Below are positions 12,846 through 16,380 of a stretch of DNA of 16,380 nt, piece by piece. The notes beneath the pieces were generated by a model. It was not told where the DNA came from. It saw only the letters and a list, made by a program, of their open reading frames with translations, and searched no databases. This DNA comes from Chloroflexota bacterium (GTDB taxonomy: Bacteria; Chloroflexota; Limnocylindria; Limnocylindrales; CSP1-4). Where the stretch lies: assembly GCA_003158495.1 (NCBI GenBank), contig PMJT01000062.1:11662-28041 (forward strand). The letters run 5' to 3'. Positions within the stretch are counted from its first letter, which is position 1. Every line of letters begins with the position of its first letter. Both the position numbers and the translations under genes were made by a program.

Positions 12846-14249
12846 GTGAGCCAGAGTAACCCGCATTCACCCTTCGGCCGGCGTCCACGGGGACGCCCGC
12901 CGCGCGTTCTCCTGACGTGGGGTTCGCTCGCGGTTTGCGTCGCGATCCTGATGGGCAGGGGCCTGGTCGAGTTGATCGTCGTCGGCGACGGGCCCATGGA
13001 GTTCGTCCTGGCTATGACCATGGCCACGCTCGTGGCCCTGGCTGTCGTCAACGCCCGCATCTCCGGCATCGAGGCCGAGCGACTCCGCTCCGAGGCCGAA
13101 AGCTTCACCAGCATCCTGAGGGCCCTATCGCGGTCGCTCTCACCCGATGCGGTCGTGGAATCGATCGTGCACGAGCTGGGCACGGCGACCGAGGCCGACC
13201 ATGTGGCCGTCGTGCGGCTCCAGCCCGGCGCGTCCGTCCTTGATGTGACTTTCGTCTCGATGCTCCCCGGCGCGCCCACATCGAACACGGTCATGCCGAT
13301 CCGGCATGTCGAGGCGGTCGAAACACGGCACGTTCGCGACCTCGCGTCGCAGCGTCCGGCCGATGCCCACCTGCGCCTTGCCGACAACGATCCGATCAAG
13401 ATCTGGCACATCGGCCCCGACTCCGGGCTGGACACCGAGGGCTTCCCGGCGCCCCATCGTAGCGATCGCTCGCGGTCTCGCGGCTCCAGTGCCACCGAGG
13501 ACGAGGCCCGGGCACGCGAGGTCGCCGACAGGATCGCCCACAGGCTGCGCGAGTCGTACGGATTGCGCAACACGCTGGCCGCACCTCTGCAGGTCGGCCG
13601 CTCGATTGCCGGCGCCATCGTGCTGTCGCGCCGGACGGAAGAAGTCTGGCCGGTCCCCGTGATCCGCCTGCTCAACGCCGCAGCTGCCGAGGCATCCGCG
13701 GCCCTCGCCCGCGTCTACTCGCACCAGGCCGCCGAGTCGGAGGCCAGGACCGATCAGCTGACGCAGCTGCCAAACCGCCGCTACTTCGACGAGTACTGCC
13801 GGCTGCTCGCCAGCCGCCGACGCTCGACAGATCGGGTCGCGATCATCGCCATCGACGTCGACCACTTCAAGAAGTTCAACGACCAGTACGGCCATCAGGT
13901 CGGCGACGTGGTCCTGCGGGCCATCGCGAACGCGATCCAGCTGTCGGTCCGCGAGGAGGACGTCCCGGCCCGCTTCGGCGGCGAGGAGTTCGTGGTTCTG
14001 CTACGCAACCCGTCACAGGGATGGGCCATGGAGATCGGCGAACGAATCCGCGAGAACGTGCGCGACATGGATCTGATCGACGCCGGCGTCACGGAGCGAG
14101 TGACCGTCTCGGTGGGAGTGGCGTCCGGGGCGCATGCCGGCGAGCCGATCGAGGAGATCGTGGCCCGGGCCGATCGTGCGCTCTACGCGGCCAAGCGGTC
14201 AGGCCGCGACCGGGTGGTCGAAGCCTGGCAGTCGGCCGCCGCCAACTAG
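12846..14249 (+). CDS. Membrane-anchored GAF-like/GGDEF diguanylate cyclase
   Basis: This 467-residue enzyme would make cyclic di-GMP from two GTP. Two hydrophobic helices (about 22-45 and 50-70) anchor it, followed by a short helical linker (GIEAERLRSEAESFTSILRA), a GAF-like sensor domain (about 95-290) and a GGDEF domain (300-460). Catalytic features are intact: RTDQLTQLPNRRYF (301-314), DVDHFKKFNDQYGH (337-350) and GGEEF (378-382). REED (369-372), five residues before GGEEF, is the RxxD product-inhibition site. The GAF-like domain is split by about 60 charged, Ser/Arg-rich residues (180-235), probably a disordered loop. No EAL or HD-GYP domain is present. Start: GTG 12846 is preferred; TTG 12828, six codons earlier, is possible, and CATCCT six nt before the GTG is a poor -10. 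Confidence 0.93.
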   Translation: MSQSNPHSPFGRRPRGRPPRVLLTWGSLAVCVAILMGRGLVELIVVGDGPMEFVLAMTMATLVALAVVNARISGIEAERLRSEAESFTSILRALSRSLSPDAVVESIVHELGTATEADHVAVVRLQPGASVLDVTFVSMLPGAPTSNTVMPIRHVEAVETRHVRDLASQRPADAHLRLADNDPIKIWHIGPDSGLDTEGFPAPHRSDRSRSRGSSATEDEARAREVADRIAHRLRESYGLRNTLAAPLQVGRSIAGAIVLSRRTEEVWPVPVIRLLNAAAAEASAALARVYSHQAAESEARTDQLTQLPNRRYFDEYCRLLASRRRSTDRVAIIAIDVDHFKKFNDQYGHQVGDVVLRAIANAIQLSVREEDVPARFGGEEFVVLLRNPSQGWAMEIGERIRENVRDMDLIDAGVTERVTVSVGVASGAHAGEPIEEIVARADRALYAAKRSGRDRVVEAWQSAAAN

Positions 14250-14339
14250 GCGCGGGCCCGAGGGCCGAGCCATCGGGCGACGTTCGGGTCGTCCGGCGCA
14301 GCTCCCGAGCCAGCAGATGGACCCCGCCGTCGACCTCGC

Positions 14340-14345
14340 TACCAT
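14340..14345 (+). promoter_or_regulatory. -10 box (TACCAT) for a leaderless polymerase X transcript
   Basis: TACCAT lies exactly 7 nt before ATG 14353, as before the gene at 1972. It favours 14353 over the in-frame ATG 14317, which has no such box. No Shine-Dalgarno sequence is present. Confidence 0.6.
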
Positions 14346-14352
14346 TGGGACG

Positions 14353-16248
14353 ATGGACGCGCCCGAGAAACCGACCCTGCCATCGAACGGCGAACTGGCC
14401 CGGATCTTCCACGAGATCGGCGACATGCTCGAGGTCAAGGGCGAGCTGGTCTTCAAGACCGTGGCCTACCACCGCGCTGCCGACGCCATCGCCCACTCGC
14501 CGGTCGAAATCTCGCGCACCTACCTCGAGGGCAAGCCGCCCCGGATCCAGGGAGTGGGCGACGCGATCGCAAAGAAGATCGAAGAACTCGTCCGGACCGG
14601 TCACCTGGCCTACTACGAGAAGCTGCGCGAGGAAGTGCCGCCAACCCTGGTCGCGCTGCTCGAGATCCCAGGCATCGGGCCGCGGACGGTGAAGCAACTC
14701 CACGACGAGCTCGGCATCGAAACGCTCGAAGATCTCCGGCGGGCGGCCGAGATCGGGTCGCTGCGCGGGCTCAGGGGGATGTCGACGAAGACGGAGGAGG
14801 GGGTGCTGGCCGGGATCGCGGCCCTCGAGTCGCGGCAAGAACGGATGCGCCTGGGCCAGGCCGAGGCGATCGTCGAGCATCTGCTGGCCGAACTTGCGGA
14901 CGTGCCCGGTCTGCGGTCGATCCAGCCGGCAGGGTCGTTCCGGCGCCGGCGCGAGACGATCGGCGACCTGGACTTGCTCGCCGAAACTGACCGGCCGGCC
15001 GAGCTGGTCGAGCGTTTCACTACGCTCGGTTCGGTCGAATCGGTGATCGCCAAGGGCCCGCACAAGGCCGCGGTTCGTCTGCTGCGGGGTCCCCAAGTGG
15101 ATCTGATGATCATGCCGCCCGGTGAAGCGGGCACGTACCTGATCCGCTTCACCGGTTCGAAGGAGCACAACGTCCGGCTGCGGGGGATGGCCCGCGACAA
15201 GGGCTGGAGCCTCTCCGAAAAGGGCTACCTGCGGATGGGCGAGGACGGCGAGCCGCTGGCGGGGGCGGCGGCCGAACTGCGGACCTTCCCAACCGAGGCC
15301 GAGGCCTACGGCTTCTTGGGCCTCCCGTTCATCGAACCGGAGTTGCGCGAGGACCGCGGCGAGGTGGAGGCGGCGCTAGCCGGGGAGCTCCCGACGCTCG
15401 TGACGCGCGGCGACCTGCGCGGCGACTGCCACAGCCACTCGGACTGGTCCGACGGCGTGCACACGATCGAGCAGATGGCCGAGTCGGCCCGGCGGCGCGG
15501 CTACTCCTACCTCGTCCTGACCGACCACACGATCAGCCTGGCGATAGCGCGCGGGCTCTCGGTCGAACGGGTGGAGATGCAGCGCTCGATCGTCGCGGCT
15601 CTCAACCGGCGATTCGAAGCGGAGGAAGCCGACGGAACGGCTCCGCCCGAAACCTCGCCGGAAGGCTTCCGCCTGCTCCACGGCTGCGAGCTGGAGATCC
15701 GGGCCGATGCCACGCTCGACTATCCGGATGAGTTGCTGGCTGGCTACGACGTGGTCGTCGCCTCGGTCCACGTCTCCCGCCGACAGAGCCGTGAGCAGCT
15801 GACAGCGCGGGCACTTGCCGGTATCCGCAATCCCAATGTAGACATCATTGCCCACCCCGCCGGCCGCAACATCGGAGGTCGGGACGACCTGGACCTGGAC
15901 TGGGACGCCGTCTTCGCCGAGGCAGCTCGAACCGGTACCGCCCTCGAACTCAACGGCTCGGACGAGCGGCTCGACCTTTCCGACGCCCGGGCGAGGCGGG
16001 CATCGGAATTCGGCTGCGTCTTCACGATCGACTCGGACGCGCACCGAACAGAGGAACTCGACAACCTGCGTTGGGGCACGGCCATGGCTCGTCGAGCCTG
16101 GCTCACGCCCGAGAAGGTGATGAATACGCGGTCCCGGGCCGAGTTGCGCGAGTGGACCGCCGGCAAGGCGGCCCGCCTGGGCGCGCCGGCGGCGCCGCCG
16201 AGTGGCGGAGCCGCCGCCCCGATTTCGGCCGGGCGGCCGGCGACTTAG
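14353..16248 (+). CDS. polX: PolX-type DNA polymerase with PHP exonuclease domain
   Basis: This 631-residue repair enzyme combines gap-filling synthesis with a metal-dependent 3'-5' exonuclease. The 8-kDa and fingers regions have two helix-hairpin-helix motifs (IQGVGDAIAKKI, 65-76; IPGIGPRTVKQL, 105-116). The palm has GSFRRRRETIGDLDLL with catalytic D205 and D207 and the third Asp in QVDLMIM (D250). TGSKEHNVRLR (267-277) is typical of the thumb side. The C-terminal PHP domain keeps its metal ligands: H360 and H362 in GDCHSHSDWSDG, D367, H392 in LTDHT, E447 in GCELEI, H473, H501 in IAHPAGR, D561 and H564 in DSDAH. It is longer than the usual ~570 residues because of an insertion near 420-440 and a 25-residue Ala/Pro/Gly tail. 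The frame is open to 14134, but the 14134-14316 codons overlap the cyclase gene; 14353 is supported by the TACCAT box. Confidence 0.95.
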   Translation: MDAPEKPTLPSNGELARIFHEIGDMLEVKGELVFKTVAYHRAADAIAHSPVEISRTYLEGKPPRIQGVGDAIAKKIEELVRTGHLAYYEKLREEVPPTLVALLEIPGIGPRTVKQLHDELGIETLEDLRRAAEIGSLRGLRGMSTKTEEGVLAGIAALESRQERMRLGQAEAIVEHLLAELADVPGLRSIQPAGSFRRRRETIGDLDLLAETDRPAELVERFTTLGSVESVIAKGPHKAAVRLLRGPQVDLMIMPPGEAGTYLIRFTGSKEHNVRLRGMARDKGWSLSEKGYLRMGEDGEPLAGAAAELRTFPTEAEAYGFLGLPFIEPELREDRGEVEAALAGELPTLVTRGDLRGDCHSHSDWSDGVHTIEQMAESARRRGYSYLVLTDHTISLAIARGLSVERVEMQRSIVAALNRRFEAEEADGTAPPETSPEGFRLLHGCELEIRADATLDYPDELLAGYDVVVASVHVSRRQSREQLTARALAGIRNPNVDIIAHPAGRNIGGRDDLDLDWDAVFAEAARTGTALELNGSDERLDLSDARARRASEFGCVFTIDSDAHRTEELDNLRWGTAMARRAWLTPEKVMNTRSRAELREWTAGKAARLGAPAAPPSGGAAAPISAGRPAT

Positions 16249-16270
16249 CCCGCGATCGGGCGTGGTTGCG

Positions 16271-16276
16271 TACCAT
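16271..16276 (+). promoter_or_regulatory. -10 box (TACCAT) before the last, partial gene
   Basis: TACCAT lies 6 nt before ATG 16283, matching the leaderless layout. A GCCCG-CGAT-CGGGC stem (16248-16261) sits just upstream, right at the polX stop, with no T-run; it could be a weak terminator. Confidence 0.5.
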
Positions 16277-16282
16277 TCACGG

Positions 16283-16380
16283 ATGCAGCAACGCAACGTG
16301 GCCCGCGAACTGGGGCTTGTGGTGGCGTTGGTGGCGGTGCTGGTCCACTGGCTCGACCCGAGGCCCGCCGTCCTGGTCAC
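16283..16380 (+). CDS. Start of a probable membrane protein, cut by window edge
   Basis: Only 32 codons are visible: a short basic start (MQQRNVAREL) then a hydrophobic helix (GLVVALVAVLVHWL) and DPRPAVLV. This looks like a first transmembrane segment or an uncleaved signal anchor. The start is supported by the TACCAT box 6 nt upstream. I cannot assign a family from this length; its position after polX gives no firm clue. Confidence 0.6.
   Translation, partial: MQQRNVARELGLVVALVAVLVHWLDPRPAVLV

Noticed and set aside
14134..14352. Longer N-terminus for PolX (ATG 14134 or 14317)
   Set aside because: The 14134 start overlaps the cyclase gene by more than 100 nt with low-complexity Arg/Ser/Pro text; 14317 lacks a promoter box, whereas 14353 has TACCAT 7 nt before it.
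1..16380. Mobile elements, CRISPR arrays, toxin-antitoxin pairs, phage genes, tRNAs
   Set aside because: Looked for on both strands; no transposase, integrase, regular spaced repeats, small paired genes or cloverleaf with a T-loop was seen.

Overview
This is a high-GC window (about two thirds G+C by eye) from a free-living bacterium. The lineage is uncertain: a terrestrial or freshwater Chloroflexota or an actinobacterium would fit. The reasons are strong GC bias at third codon positions, many GTG starts, long antisense shadow frames, and several genes that seem to be transcribed without a leader (a TANNNT box 6-8 nt before the ATG). No rRNA, tRNA, CRISPR array, insertion sequence or integrase was seen.

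Region 1 (1-8213) is a surface-polysaccharide locus of the Wzx/Wzy type. A small monotopic phosphoglycosyl transferase (1-326, minus strand, cut by the window edge) would load the first sugar onto the lipid carrier. A Wzx-like flippase (420-1877) and an O-antigen ligase/polymerase-like protein (1972-3561) would export and join the repeat units. Three GT-B (GT4-like) glycosyltransferases (3676-4749 plus, 4754-5815 minus, 5971-7218 plus) and an ExoA-like GT2 enzyme (7215-8213 plus, stop/start overlap with its neighbour) would build the unit. No Wzz, Wza or tyrosine-kinase gene is visible, so the locus probably continues to the left.

Region 2 (8214-9926) is less ordinary. A GNAT-family acetyltransferase (8332-8988) is followed by a gene for a surface protein with a Thr/Pro/Ala-rich tether and two similar beta-sandwich-like domains. 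That gene has no recognisable signal peptide or good start. A degenerate copy of the last ~44 bases of the acetyltransferase gene lies just after it. Together these suggest a past duplication or insertion that removed the front of the surface-protein gene.

Region 3 (9927-12845) is a metal-transport operon on the minus strand. A soluble protein with two PRC-barrel-like segments, the MgtE Mg-sensing N domain and a CBS pair, but no MgtE channel, overlaps by 4 nt an Nramp-fold transporter whose metal-site motifs are non-canonical. A strong hairpin in the leader covers the ribosome binding site and possibly the start codon of the first gene. I read this as a Mg2+ (or Mn2+) uptake system in which an MgtE-type sensor has been transplanted onto an Nramp-type transporter. 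It is the best candidate here for a little-described system.

Region 4 (12846-16380) holds a membrane-anchored GAF-like/GGDEF diguanylate cyclase with intact catalytic and inhibitory sites, a PolX-type DNA polymerase with a complete PHP exonuclease domain, and the first 32 codons of a probable membrane protein that runs off the right edge.
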